Source: a virus
IMG/VR virus record: IMGVR_UViG_3300028800_000047
Location: 1 to 37,720 of that record
Length of the DNA stretch: 37,720 bases
Strand: one strand, 5' to 3'
Each line of letters begins with the position of its first letter. Positions within the stretch are counted from its first letter, which is position 1. Both the position numbers and the translations under genes were made by a program. A model generated the notes under the pieces. The model was given only the letters and a program-made list of their open reading frames with translations, searched no databases and was not told the origin of the DNA. Below, in pieces: positions 14,730-21,580 of the stretch.

Positions 14730-14900
14730 ATGAGTGACTTCAAAATTCTCCCTGTCAGGTTTGAGCCTGAAACATACCGTTTATTAAGAAAAATGGCTTA
14801 CTTAAATGAAATGCCCATGTCAGAATTAATCAGAGATTTAGTTAAGAATAAAATAAATGAATATAAAAAGGTGTTGACAAATAGCGATGTCGCGATATAA
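14730..14900 (+). CDS. Ribbon-helix-helix DNA-binding protein, 56 aa
   Basis: The product reads MSDFKILPVRFEPETYRLL then KMAYLNEMPMSELIRDLV. This is a short strand (ILPVRF) followed by two helices, the Arc/CopG layout, and the total length matches Arc repressor (53 aa). Such proteins bind operators as paired dimers. A second promoter with a perfect TTGACA lies within its 3' end, so it may control the downstream operon. It heads the main early block. Confidence 0.8.
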   Translation: MSDFKILPVRFEPETYRLLRKMAYLNEMPMSELIRDLVKNKINEYKKVLTNSDVAI

Positions 14901-14901
14901 C
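14874..14901 (+). promoter_or_regulatory. Strong putative promoter with internal inverted repeat
   Basis: A consensus TTGACA and TATAAC are spaced 16 bases apart, overlapping the last codons of the first regulator gene. Between them lies GCGATGTCGC (14883-14892), a short inverted repeat positioned as an operator. It reads into the second regulator gene and the long early operon. Confidence 0.55.
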
Positions 14902-14955
14902 ATTAATTAAATCATAACAATATAAAACTATATAATATTATAAGGAATTATAAGG

Positions 14956-15114
14956 ATGGATGTAGATATAAAAAATCTCAGTAACATTAAGATAAATAAA
15001 GATTGTTATAAGTTTTTAAAGAAGTTAAGTGTGGATAAAGAAACAACAATACAGAAAGTGGTACAAGAAATATTGGAAGATTTATCTAGGAAGGAAACAA
15101 GTAAAAGTAAATAA
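14956..15114 (+). CDS. Second ribbon-helix-helix-like protein, 52 aa
   Basis: The product begins MDVDIKNLSNIKINKDCYK and continues FLKKLSVDKETTIQKVVQEI. A short strand precedes two helices, the same layout as the neighbouring 56-aa protein but with low identity to it. The ATG has AAGGAATTATAAGG before it. It lies directly downstream of the TTGACA promoter and is likely autoregulated. Alternatively it is an antitoxin-like protein, but no toxin partner is adjacent. Confidence 0.7.
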   Translation: MDVDIKNLSNIKINKDCYKFLKKLSVDKETTIQKVVQEILEDLSRKETSKSK

Positions 15115-15176
15115 ATGTTAGGAGAAGCTCCGACACTTCCCCCAACGTGCAATAAAAAACCTTTAGGAGATAATTT

Positions 15177-15599
15177 ATGCAGGCAAGAACTATACAACAA
15201 ATATGTAACGATTGGCAATATATAGACAGCACTAAGGATGGTGTGTCAATGAACGAAAGAAGTTTCATTGCATTTGTAAAAAGTTTAGTCAAGGAATATG
15301 GAGAATATAAAAATGGATGTATCTTTATCACGCTCGATGATCTCCCCTCCCATTTACAACAAGAATATCTTAAACAGTATTATTTCTTTGAGGGATATAT
15401 TGAAGAGTACCAATCAATATTTTCCCGTCCGTCGCAAGTTAAAGAAGCCATCGAAGAAGAAAGAGCCAATCTTAATTTTTGGTTAAAAGAATATGTTAGA
15501 GAGTTAGAGGAAGAATTCCAGACAGGTTTTATAGAGGCACATAATCTAGTTGTCCATCAGTACAAGGATAACGGTGAACGTTATCTAGCGAGGCGCTAA
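15177..15599 (+). CDS. Hypothetical early protein, 140 aa
   Basis: The product begins MQARTIQQICNDWQYIDST and has a helical, acidic C-terminal half (EEERANLNFWLKEYVREL). The middle contains the segment GCIFITLDDLPSHLQQEYL. No catalytic motif or membrane segment is visible. TTAGGAGATAATTT before the ATG is a strong ribosome binding site. It is the first larger gene of the operon that leads into the recombination module, and the next small gene starts within its stop. Confidence 0.75.
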   Translation: MQARTIQQICNDWQYIDSTKDGVSMNERSFIAFVKSLVKEYGEYKNGCIFITLDDLPSHLQQEYLKQYYFFEGYIEEYQSIFSRPSQVKEAIEEERANLNFWLKEYVRELEEEFQTGFIEAHNLVVHQYKDNGERYLARR

Positions 15600-15703
15600 T
15601 GATGGATAACATAGACGATGTGAAATGTGAATCATGCCAGGAATATGATGTAAACAAGGAAGACGGTGAAACTATTTGTGATTGTTGTATGGGAGATTAT
15701 TAA
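15599..15703 (+). CDS. Tiny zinc-ribbon protein, 34 aa
   Basis: The product begins MMDNIDDVKCESCQEYDVN and ends ETICDCCMGDY. The CESC and CDCC pairs are separated by about 15 residues, a minimal zinc-ribbon. The first ATG overlaps the stop of the previous gene by one base, and the recombinase gene starts two bases after its stop, so it is coupled at both ends. Function unknown. Confidence 0.65.
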   Translation: MMDNIDDVKCESCQEYDVNKEDGETICDCCMGDY

Positions 15704-15704
15704 T

Positions 15705-16586
15705 ATGGGTCTGCGAGCAAAAAAACCAGTTATACAGGAACCAAGAGTAAAAGCCCTTATCTATGCTGATAAGGGTGCAGGTAAAACACATTTTTGCTGT
15801 ACCTTTCCTGATACGTATTACATTGATACGGAAGGATTAGAGGATTACCCACAATATGTAAAGATGATTCACGACAACAAAGGTGATTTAGTTTACCTGA
15901 CAGAATTAGGTGAAATCATTAAAGAGGTACAGGAATTACTTAAGACTAAACATAATTACAAAACATTAGTGATAGATTCTATCTCTTTCCCCTATGCTTG
16001 GATGGCACAAATGGAAGCCGAACGTTTAGCACTAAAAGCCAAAGGTGAATCAGAAGGAACGGAATATGGTGCGAATCTTGCTAAGGTCAAAAGACTTATA
16101 TTCCAATTAGGTATTTTGTTAAGCCGCCTAGATATGAATATACTGTGTGTCTCCCATGAAAAAGTAAAATACGCTGATGGTAAAGAGTTGGGTAAAACAT
16201 TCGATATCAGTGACAAGATGGCTTATTCGCTCGGTGCAGTCTGGCATTTACGTCTACAGGGTAAATTTAGAAAGTTATTTGTAGAAAAGTCTCGCTATAC
16301 AGAAATGGAAACAAATACCTCACTAGATTTTGATAATGGTTATAACCTGATTAAGTCTTTATTTGGTGAAGAGATATTTAAGCGTGAATCTCAACAGGAA
16401 GAATTAGCGACACCTGAACAGATTAGACAATATAACCAACTCACCAAGATATTAAATATCTCTGATGAAGATAAACAGAAATGGTTACGTAATGCTAAAG
16501 CTCAGGAAGTAGAAGAAATGAGCAAGGATTATATACAACGTGCGATTGATTACTTAAATTCCCAAGTTAAGGGAGAGGCGGCATGA
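15705..16586 (+). CDS. Sak4-type RecA-like ATPase
   Basis: The 293-aa product (ATG at 15705, GGGAG upstream) has Walker A ADKGAGKTH (21-29), DTEG (41-44), Walker B TLVIDS (87-92) and a later ILCVSHEKVKY segment. It matches the AAA_24/Sak4 single-strand annealing recombinases common in phages, which are reduced RecA cores. It works with an SSB-like partner, and such a protein is encoded two genes downstream. The open frame extends to 15666, but that stretch overlaps the zinc-ribbon gene. The stop overlaps the next start as ATGA. Confidence 0.87.
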   Translation: MGLRAKKPVIQEPRVKALIYADKGAGKTHFCCTFPDTYYIDTEGLEDYPQYVKMIHDNKGDLVYLTELGEIIKEVQELLKTKHNYKTLVIDSISFPYAWMAQMEAERLALKAKGESEGTEYGANLAKVKRLIFQLGILLSRLDMNILCVSHEKVKYADGKELGKTFDISDKMAYSLGAVWHLRLQGKFRKLFVEKSRYTEMETNTSLDFDNGYNLIKSLFGEEIFKRESQQEELATPEQIRQYNQLTKILNISDEDKQKWLRNAKAQEVEEMSKDYIQRAIDYLNSQVKGEAA

Positions 16587-16873
16587 GTGATAAACCATTT
16601 AATGAATTAAATACTTTAGATATAGAGCTTAGAAAATGTTTTCCGGTAAAGGGATTTTGTAGCAATCATGTGCAAGTGACGATACAAAAGATATGTGGAT
16701 TTGAATTATTCAACACAAGACCATATCACAACTATGAAAGCTGGTCAGATGGCTATTGTATATTTCTTGGCGATGGAAGTGATAAAACTATATTCGTTCA
16801 AGCAGAAGATTTAGATGATGCCATTAAATTAATGAAAGAAAAATTGAAATCAATAAATGGAGAAGCTGCCTAA
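16583..16873 (+). CDS. Hypothetical protein between recombinase and SSB
   Basis: The 96-aa product begins MSDKPFNELNTLDIELRKC and includes YHNYESWSDGYCIFLGDGSD and a C-terminal helix (DLDDAIKLMKEKLKSI). It looks like a small alpha/beta fold. It overlaps the recombinase stop (ATGA), and its own stop overlaps the SSB start (TAATG), so all three are made together. A role in the recombination module is inferred from that coupling. No family recognised. Confidence 0.75.
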   Translation: MSDKPFNELNTLDIELRKCFPVKGFCSNHVQVTIQKICGFELFNTRPYHNYESWSDGYCIFLGDGSDKTIFVQAEDLDDAIKLMKEKLKSINGEAA

Positions 16874-17337
16874 TGTTTGCTTATAATGTTATGACCGAAG
16901 AACAATGTGAGAAAGAAAGATCATTCCCTCTGATGGAGCCTGGAGTTTATAACTTCCAGGTATTAGAAGTGGAGGCTAAACAATCTAGCAAGGGCAATCC
17001 CATGATACAGCTTAAACTCTGTGTATGGGATGATAATGGAAAAGAATTCCATATATTTGATTATTTAGTTGCGACACCTAAAATGATGTGGAAGACTCTG
17101 CACTTTTGTAAATCAGTGGGACTGGAGCAAAAGTATTTAGATGGACAGTTCAATGAAAATGATTGTCCTAACCAGTCGGGTAAAGTGTCTATCATTTTCC
17201 AGCAAGGGAAACAAAATCCTAATGGTGGGTATTATCCCGACAAGAATGGTGTAGAAGATTACATTTTTGAGGGTGAGAAAAAGAATGTAGCGACTATTAC
17301 TAAGAATGATTTTATTAATGACGATATTCCTTTTTGA
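16873..17337 (+). CDS. Single-stranded-DNA-binding-like protein
   Basis: The 154-aa product has beta-rich segments (GVYNFQVLEVEAKQSSKGN, MIQLKLCVWDDNGKEFHIFD), in the manner of DUF669/OB-fold phage proteins. It ends in the acidic peptide NDDIPF, which closely matches the SSB C-terminal tip (DDDIPF) used to recruit DNA-processing partners. It probably coats single-stranded DNA and loads the Sak4-type ATPase encoded upstream. Start and coupling are clear (TAATG). The OB-fold itself is inferred. Confidence 0.8.
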   Translation: MFAYNVMTEEQCEKERSFPLMEPGVYNFQVLEVEAKQSSKGNPMIQLKLCVWDDNGKEFHIFDYLVATPKMMWKTLHFCKSVGLEQKYLDGQFNENDCPNQSGKVSIIFQQGKQNPNGGYYPDKNGVEDYIFEGEKKNVATITKNDFINDDIPF

Positions 17338-17349
17338 AGAGGATAATTC

Positions 17350-17592
17350 ATGGAAGCAGATAATATAAACCATCCTCCGCATTATAATAGCTCTAAGGCT
17401 CAGTGTGGATGTGGTAGGACAATAGAATGTATCGATGTCACTCGTCATCTAAGTTTCAATATAGGAAACGCCATAAAATACTTATGGCGTTACGGATTAA
17501 AAGGCGATCCATTAGATCATTTACATGATTTAGAAAAAGCAATTTGGTATATAAAAGATGAATATAATAAAAGTGGAATAATAAAATCATGA
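17350..17592 (+). CDS. DUF3310 protein
   Basis: The 80-aa product carries NHPPHYNSSKAQ near the N-terminus, IECIDVTRHLSFNIGNAIKY in the middle and LHDLEKAIWYIKDE at the end. This is the PPHY...ID...GNAIKYLWR..K....DL.KA.WY pattern of DUF3310, a small domain of unknown mechanism common in phages. CGCG cysteines (residues 19-22 region) are extra. A GAAGAGGATAA leader precedes the ATG, and it overlaps the next gene by four bases. Confidence 0.85.
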   Translation: MEADNINHPPHYNSSKAQCGCGRTIECIDVTRHLSFNIGNAIKYLWRYGLKGDPLDHLHDLEKAIWYIKDEYNKSGIIKS

Positions 17593-17876
17593 CAAAGGAA
17601 GAAATAACAAAATCCCTAACCAAAGCGCTGCTAGGAACCTGTAGCGCTCAATGGGATGCAGAACTGGAAAATGTCAAAACCGTATTAAACTTAATAGAGA
17701 TAATTATTGCTGCGCATTTATCATCGTTGAGTTGTCAACTATTGTGGGCAATCACTCTATCTGATAAACCTAATTTAGAATCAGAAATGAGTGTCAGGAA
17801 AATAGTGAATGACATAATAGAATCATTAAATAAAAATGGCTTTCAAATGCAGTATATGAATGATATAAAGCATTAA
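17589..17876 (+). CDS. Hypothetical helical protein, 95 aa
   Basis: The product begins MTKEEITKSLTKALLGTCS. A hydrophobic helix NLIEIIIAAHLSSLSCQLLW lies in the middle; it is followed by more charged helix, so it is probably buried rather than a clear membrane anchor. It starts within the stop of the DUF3310 gene. It is the last gene before the 370-base gap that I interpret as a structured RNA. No family recognised. Confidence 0.7.
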   Translation: MTKEEITKSLTKALLGTCSAQWDAELENVKTVLNLIEIIIAAHLSSLSCQLLWAITLSDKPNLESEMSVRKIVNDIIESLNKNGFQMQYMNDIKH

Positions 17877-17881
17877 TTTTA

Positions 17882-18228
17882 TGGGCGACGATACTTACAA
17901 TTTGATAGAGTCGACATTCCGCGGAATGAGATAGGTGCGAATCCTAGTAGGGAAAATAGCCCACCAATTTATGGGGCATGAGTTTGTAGCACAATGAATA
18001 TAGGTCATCGTTTATATTCTTTATGCCCCGCCAGTTTTATGGAACAAGCAGCTTGGACAGTGACAAGCAACCAGACGTGTACTAGTGAGTATGGTAAAAT
18101 AGAGCCTTTAGGGGAAATAGATGGGCTAAGCCCTCCTACTATAGAAGATAATACGAGAGAATAGGCATAGAAACTCGTAACTCAGTCTTTAAAATACTAG
18201 TAATCCGTGCAATTCGGATCTTGTTCCA
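17882..18228 (+). ncRNA. Candidate structured RNA with three tRNA-like units
   Basis: The 370 bases 17877-18246 hold no good gene but fold in tandem. Unit 1 opens TGGGC (17882) and closes GCCCACCA; it has a D-arm-like ACTT/GAGT pair, the palindrome CATTCCGCGGAATG and a T-arm-like TAGG-TGCGAAT-CCTA. Unit 2 pairs GGGGCAT (17973-17979) with ATGCCCC (18023-18029), then GCCA, around a GAATATA/TATATTC stem. Unit 3 pairs TGGAACAAG (18040-18048) with CTTGTTCCA (18220-18228). Inside unit 3 are GCTTG/CAAGC, TACTAGT (18080)/ACTAGTA (18196-18202) and ATCCG-TGCAATT-CGGAT abutting the closing strand. No unit is a normal tRNA. A 56-codon frame (17994-18164) without an RBS is the alternative. Confidence 0.4.
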
Positions 18229-18246
18229 ATTTATTAAGGATAAAAA

Positions 18247-18453
18247 ATGAAATTAGAAGTAAGTGGTCTACCATTTTTATTATTCATCATATTTCTAGTA
18301 TTAAAACTCTGTAATGTTATTACATGGTCATGGTGGTGGGTATGCGCGCCATTATGGATTCCATTCGCTATGATTCTAGTAATGATACCTATAGTCATCA
18401 TTTATGTTTTATGGAAAAAGATAGTAAGGAGATACTCATGCGCTGCAAGTTAA
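18247..18453 (+). CDS. Small two-span membrane protein
   Basis: The 68-aa product has two hydrophobic spans, about residues 8-26 (LPFLLFIIFLVLKLCNVIT) and 37-56 (WIPFAMILVMIPIVIIYVLW). They are joined by WSWWWVCAPL, and a basic tail follows (KKIVRRY). The WSWWWV.APLWIP stretch is typical of small phage inner-membrane proteins often labelled transmembrane Fragile-X-F-like. Function unknown; superinfection or membrane effects are possible. AAGGA lies upstream. It is the first gene after the structured RNA candidate. Confidence 0.8.
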   Translation: MKLEVSGLPFLLFIIFLVLKLCNVITWSWWWVCAPLWIPFAMILVMIPIVIIYVLWKKIVRRYSCAAS

Positions 18454-18623
18454 TTAAAGAATATGCGGAATTAATACATAATGATCATAAATTAAGAACA
18501 TCACGTGATTTTTTATCATTAGGCAATACTTTATTTAGGTTGGTTTGGTTAATACAAGAAGGTGATAAAGAACAATTAAAAAATGAAATTGAATTATATA
18601 AAATAAAAATAAAGGAAGAATAA
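18438..18623 (+). CDS. Small helical protein, 61 aa
   Basis: The product begins MRCKLIKEYAELIHNDHKL and ends QLKNEIELYKIKIKEE, mostly helix. An open frame runs back to 18324, but that part overlaps the membrane protein gene. The ATG at 18438 has AAGGAGATACTC, a strong ribosome binding site, so this start is preferred. It overlaps the membrane gene by 16 bases and touches the next gene at TAATG. No family recognised. Confidence 0.7.
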   Translation: MRCKLIKEYAELIHNDHKLRTSRDFLSLGNTLFRLVWLIQEGDKEQLKNEIELYKIKIKEE

Positions 18624-18964
18624 TGCAATTAGAAGATGAAGTATGCTCGCGAGAATTATCTCTAAAATTACATGAATTAGGTGTTAAGCATAATGGATTA
18701 TTTTGGTGGGTAGATGTTTGCTTAGACACATCGAAAGTAAAATGGAAAGTAAAAGTTGGCGAAGAATATAAAGATGATCCACGGGAAAAACATCCAGCTT
18801 ATTCTGTTGGTGAATTAGGCATTTCGTTACCATCTATTTCAGAGATACATGAAGATTTTGTCTGTAAAATATATGAAATTGCTTGTAAACATGATGAGGC
18901 TAATGCCCGCGCCGAAATTATAATTTTTAGTATTGAAAATCAATTAATGGAAATACCAAAATGA
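18623..18964 (+). CDS. Conserved-type phage protein with AYSVGELG motif
   Basis: The 113-aa product contains ELSLKLHELGVKHNGLFWWV and, later, HPAYSVGELGISLPSISEI. A Ser/Lys-LHELG start followed by YPAYTVAELG-LP is a familiar pattern in small uncharacterised phage proteins. I know of no established function. The TAATG overlap with the preceding gene and an ATGA overlap with the next indicate a coupled operon. Confidence 0.75.
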   Translation: MQLEDEVCSRELSLKLHELGVKHNGLFWWVDVCLDTSKVKWKVKVGEEYKDDPREKHPAYSVGELGISLPSISEIHEDFVCKIYEIACKHDEANARAEIIIFSIENQLMEIPK

Positions 18965-19404
18965 AAAATAAAATATATAAAATATGTCTTGCAGGTATGA
19001 TATTTGTAATTATTACTGATATAACTACTATTTATAATAATGCCTTCGCTACATCAGATTATGTGATCACCAAAGCTTATAAAGACCAGGAAAATGCAAG
19101 ACCCAATATTCCATTCATCATTCGTTCAACACATTATATTTCTGTCACTAATCCTACAAATAAAGTATATGGCTTTAGATGTGTCTATACATTATGTGCA
19201 ACTGATAGGAATTGCGAAGAACGTGCGTTTACTAAAAATTTAGAACCTAACCAAAACTATCAGGAACGTTTTAACTTTGAACGCAAAGTTGCATATGGAC
19301 AACAAGGCCAGAAATCAGTATGGGCTATAACGAAAGTTGATGGCGATATAAAAATTCATTCTGATGAAAATCAGGCATTAAATACAATTTATGTGAGTAA
19401 TTAA
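18961..19404 (+). CDS. Exported protein with signal peptide
   Basis: The 147-aa product has a classical signal peptide: a basic start (MKNKIYK), a hydrophobic core (ICLAGMIFVIITDI) and a small-residue cleavage site NNAFA after residue 30. The mature part is beta-rich and has three close cysteines (FRCVYTLCATDRNCEE), suited to a disulphide in the periplasm. No lipobox and no second membrane segment are present. A periplasmic or secreted role, such as blocking entry of other phages, is plausible but unproven. No family recognised. Confidence 0.8.
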   Translation: MKNKIYKICLAGMIFVIITDITTIYNNAFATSDYVITKAYKDQENARPNIPFIIRSTHYISVTNPTNKVYGFRCVYTLCATDRNCEERAFTKNLEPNQNYQERFNFERKVAYGQQGQKSVWAITKVDGDIKIHSDENQALNTIYVSN

Positions 19405-19406
19405 TA

Positions 19407-19766
19407 ATGGTTGATAGAAAAATATTAAATAAAGACCAATATGAAGCTGATTTCTCCCAAATAAGAGAGGCAATTGTAAAAGATGCAACTTCTTATATAT
19501 GTAATTTAATACGCCATACAACAAAAATAAATGTAGAGAAATTAAGAGCCGACCCAGGTATCTTTATTTATTTTTTATTAGAAATAATGACGAATATTTC
19601 AGGAAATGTATTTCATAATGTTGCCAAGCGAACAGATAAAAATGAAACCACCATCCTATTATTAGAAAATATGCACGAAGATTATAAATCAGGATTAGAT
19701 ATGTGGTTTGGTTGTGTACTGGATGATTTAAAGAATGGAACCATAAAAAATGACAATATTGTCTAA
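19407..19766 (+). CDS. Hypothetical early protein, 119 aa
   Basis: The product begins MVDRKILNKDQYEADFSQI and is largely helical throughout (FIYFLLEIMTNISGNVFHNV in the middle, YKSGLDMWFGCVLDDLKNG near the end). It starts two bases after the exported protein gene. Its last 17 bases overlap the next gene. No catalytic motif or membrane segment is convincing. No family recognised. Confidence 0.7.
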   Translation: MVDRKILNKDQYEADFSQIREAIVKDATSYICNLIRHTTKINVEKLRADPGIFIYFLLEIMTNISGNVFHNVAKRTDKNETTILLLENMHEDYKSGLDMWFGCVLDDLKNGTIKNDNIV

Positions 19767-20130
19767 CATATGGCATTACATATTAGATGAAAATAATAAT
19801 ATTATTCCAACTAAGGATTATGAAGTAATAGGGAAATTTTATGAAGACAAAAGAAGAATAATAAGAAGAACATATATAAGAAATAAACGTATATCTACCG
19901 TCATGCTTTGCCTTGATCATGATTATGAATGGGAAATGAGTGAATTAATATCAGGAAGAAATCAATACGCCCCAAACCCTCATCCAATAGTATTTGAAAC
20001 TATGATATTTGCTGATGGTGTCTGGTCGGATATTTATGGTGATAGATATCGCACGTATAAAGAAGCGCTTGCTGGTCACAGAGAAGCCGTGAGAATGGTT
20101 ATTAAGGAATTTAGAGAGAATAAAGAATGA
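19750..20130 (+). CDS. Conserved-type phage protein with FETMIF motif
   Basis: The 126-aa product contains WHYILDENNNIIPTKDYEVI, then RISTVMLCLDHDYE, then HPIVFETMIFADGVW and YRTYKEALAGHREAVRMVI. The order LDE-N-IPT, STV-LGLDH, PIVFETM-F and Y-T--EAL-GH recurs in uncharacterised phage proteins. The His and Asp residues could be functional but no mechanism is known. It overlaps both neighbours by short stretches, consistent with a coupled operon. Confidence 0.78.
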   Translation: MTILSNIWHYILDENNNIIPTKDYEVIGKFYEDKRRIIRRTYIRNKRISTVMLCLDHDYEWEMSELISGRNQYAPNPHPIVFETMIFADGVWSDIYGDRYRTYKEALAGHREAVRMVIKEFRENKE

Positions 20131-20789
20131 TACTCTCAATCATAAATACAAGTAATTTAAAAAATATTGCTAACGAGCTTTTACTCCCAAATAACAAAAT
20201 GAAATTATTACCAGCAAAGGATTATGCAAAGTATAAATGGGAGGAGTTAAGGGCATTTTGTCATGAATATGCTCGTTATGGAGTTCCCACCTTAGAATTA
20301 GTTAATTATATTAAGGATATTATTGGGGATCGAAAAGCTATAGAGATAGGATCTGGTGCGGGCGATCTTGGTTATCACTTGGGAATTAAGATGACAGACT
20401 CTAAGCAACAGGAATTACCTCCTGTAAAACTTCATTATGAAAGCATGATGCAACCTGTTATTAAATATCCGCATGATGTAGAGAAAATAGAAGCCTTGGA
20501 TGCGGTTTATAAGTATAAACCCAGGGTAGTGGTGGCTAGCTGGATAACGCCCTATTCAAAACATGAAGTTTCTTATGGTAGTAATCCATTAGGGATTAAG
20601 GAAGATAAGATTTTATCTTTAGTCGAGACATTTATTATTGTAGGAAATTTAGATGTTCATTGGGATAAGCCAATAAGGACTTATGAGCATAAAACCGTTC
20701 ATGCACCTTGGATTATTTCTAGGGCTAAAAATCCAGAGAAAAATTGTATTTTTATATGGGATAAAAAGGAAAATTTAAATGACGATTAA
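20127..20789 (+). CDS. Methyltransferase-like protein
   Basis: The 220-aa product has a clear nucleotide-cofactor loop, AIEIGSGAGDLGYHLGI (71-87), matching motif I of SAM-dependent methyltransferases. VVVASWITPYSKHEV (about 134-148) stands where the catalytic strand would be. No DPPY or NPPY is present, so a DNA amino-methyltransferase is not supported; the substrate is unknown. The start overlaps the previous stop (ATGA). Modification of DNA or of a host component could protect the phage, which is inference. Confidence 0.65.
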   Translation: MILSIINTSNLKNIANELLLPNNKMKLLPAKDYAKYKWEELRAFCHEYARYGVPTLELVNYIKDIIGDRKAIEIGSGAGDLGYHLGIKMTDSKQQELPPVKLHYESMMQPVIKYPHDVEKIEALDAVYKYKPRVVVASWITPYSKHEVSYGSNPLGIKEDKILSLVETFIIVGNLDVHWDKPIRTYEHKTVHAPWIISRAKNPEKNCIFIWDKKENLNDD

Positions 20790-20836
20790 TTGCTTTGGTG
20801 ATTCTATTCTTGCGGATCAGGAACGGGTGCAGATAG

Positions 20837-21034
20837 ATGAATGACATTTGGTTTACATCGGATCACCACTTTGGTCATGTGAATATTCTTGAGTATGAGG
20901 CTGAAGCCCGTCCATTTGATAGTATTGAGGAAATGAATGAAATACTTATTCAGCATTGGAACTCAGTGGTCAAACTTAATGATACTGTCTTCCATCTTGG
21001 TGATTATGTGCAAGATGCAAAGAAAATATATTAA
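20837..21034 (+). pseudogene. Truncated metallophosphoesterase
   Basis: The 65-aa frame encodes only the N-terminal part of a calcineurin-like phosphoesterase: MNDIWFTSDHHFGHVNILEY (metal ligands Asp and His), then ARPFDSIEEMNEILIQHWN and NDTVFHLGDYV. The complete family needs GNHD and a later H-x-H, which are absent; the frame stops after DAKKIY. Typical members are about 160-190 aa. No continuation is seen in other frames downstream. Two copies of ATTATCGATA follow within 35 bases, which may mark a deletion scar. Probably inactive. Confidence 0.75.
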
Positions 21035-21041
21035 AAGATTA

Positions 21042-21067
21042 ATTATCGATAAGAGTGATTATCGATA
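21042..21067. repeat. Tandem palindromic decamer
   Basis: ATTATCGATA occurs at 21042-21051 and again at 21058-21067, 16 bases apart, each containing the palindrome TATCGATA. They lie just after the truncated phosphoesterase and before the 83-aa gene. They could be an operator pair for the downstream genes, or the remains of a deletion. Confidence 0.6.
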
Positions 21068-21140
21068 GTGCCAGTTTGGTAATAATTAGTAGGTTATTAA
21101 TAGATAAATAACGTTATATTACATAATACGGAATTATTAA

Positions 21141-21392
21141 ATGAATAAACTAAATGCTCCTCCCACTGTTAAAGTAAAAGATGAAGAAATAATTCTGGAT
21201 TACCCAGAATTCATAAAAAATGCCGCTAAAACTTGCTGCGAGTCTTTAAAAAAAGAAATTCCTGATTTATATATGGCTAAATATGATTCTTGTGGCTTTG
21301 AAGTTATGAGTGGTAATGAAGGAGCTAGCTTTCAGGAACGCATGGAAATGTGTATTTATATAGAGTTACTCAAAGCAGGATTTATTAAATGA
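21141..21392 (+). CDS. Hypothetical early protein, 83 aa
   Basis: The product begins MNKLNAPPTVKVKDEEIIL and continues DYPEFIKNAAKTCCESLKK. A Cys pair (CC) and SCGFEVMSGNE lie in the middle, and the C-terminus is helical (ERMEMCIYIELLKAGFIK). GGAATTATTAA before the ATG is a moderate ribosome binding site. The stop overlaps the start of the 47-aa gene (ATGA). No family recognised. Confidence 0.7.
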   Translation: MNKLNAPPTVKVKDEEIILDYPEFIKNAAKTCCESLKKEIPDLYMAKYDSCGFEVMSGNEGASFQERMEMCIYIELLKAGFIK

Positions 21393-21532
21393 ACTCAGCA
21401 CGTGAATGGATAAAACATAAAATTGAACTTCAAGAAATAAAATGCGAATTTAATGTAATATTGAAAACCTGTAAATACGGACAAGGCATGTACGCCCTAC
21501 AGGTTTCAATCTTGAAAGCAACTATTCATTGA
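21389..21532 (+). CDS. Small last early gene, 47 aa
   Basis: The product begins MNSAREWIKHKIELQEIKC and ends YALQVSILKATIH. Its ATG overlaps the stop of the 83-aa gene, so it is probably translated by coupling. It is the last plus-strand gene before the convergent hairpin at 21536. No family recognised. Confidence 0.55.
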   Translation: MNSAREWIKHKIELQEIKCEFNVILKTCKYGQGMYALQVSILKATIH

Positions 21533-21535
21533 AAA

Positions 21536-21580
21536 CCCCTGGCAGAAGTTATGTGGATAGGAAAGTAACATAACCAGGGG
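21536..21580 (-). terminator. Convergent terminator hairpin
   Basis: CCCCTGG (21536-21542) pairs with CCAGGGG (21574-21580), and TTATGT (21549-21554) pairs with ACATAA (21568-21573), with a six-base bulge on one side. On the minus strand the stem is followed by TTTTC, so it fits the end of the long late transcript. On the plus strand there is no T-run. Confidence 0.6.

Noticed and set aside
10280-15114. Toxin-antitoxin systems based on the ribbon-helix-helix proteins
   Set aside because: No toxin-type gene (RelE, MazF, HicA or Fic-like) lies next to any of the three; they fit phage regulators better.
17882-17966. Ordinary tRNA gene
   Set aside because: D-arm-like and T-arm-like pieces and a CCA end are present, but the acceptor stem does not pair over seven bases and the anticodon arm would have only a four-base loop.
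17994-18164. 56-codon frame inside the structured RNA region
   Set aside because: No ribosome binding site, and it cuts across the paired elements. Kept only as the alternative explanation.
18324-18437. N-terminal extension of the 61-aa gene
   Set aside because: Overlaps the two-span membrane protein in another frame; the ATG at 18438 has a strong AAGGAG site.
20779-20844. 21-codon frame between the methyltransferase-like gene and the truncated phosphoesterase
   Set aside because: Overlaps both neighbours, no ribosome binding site, no recognisable feature.
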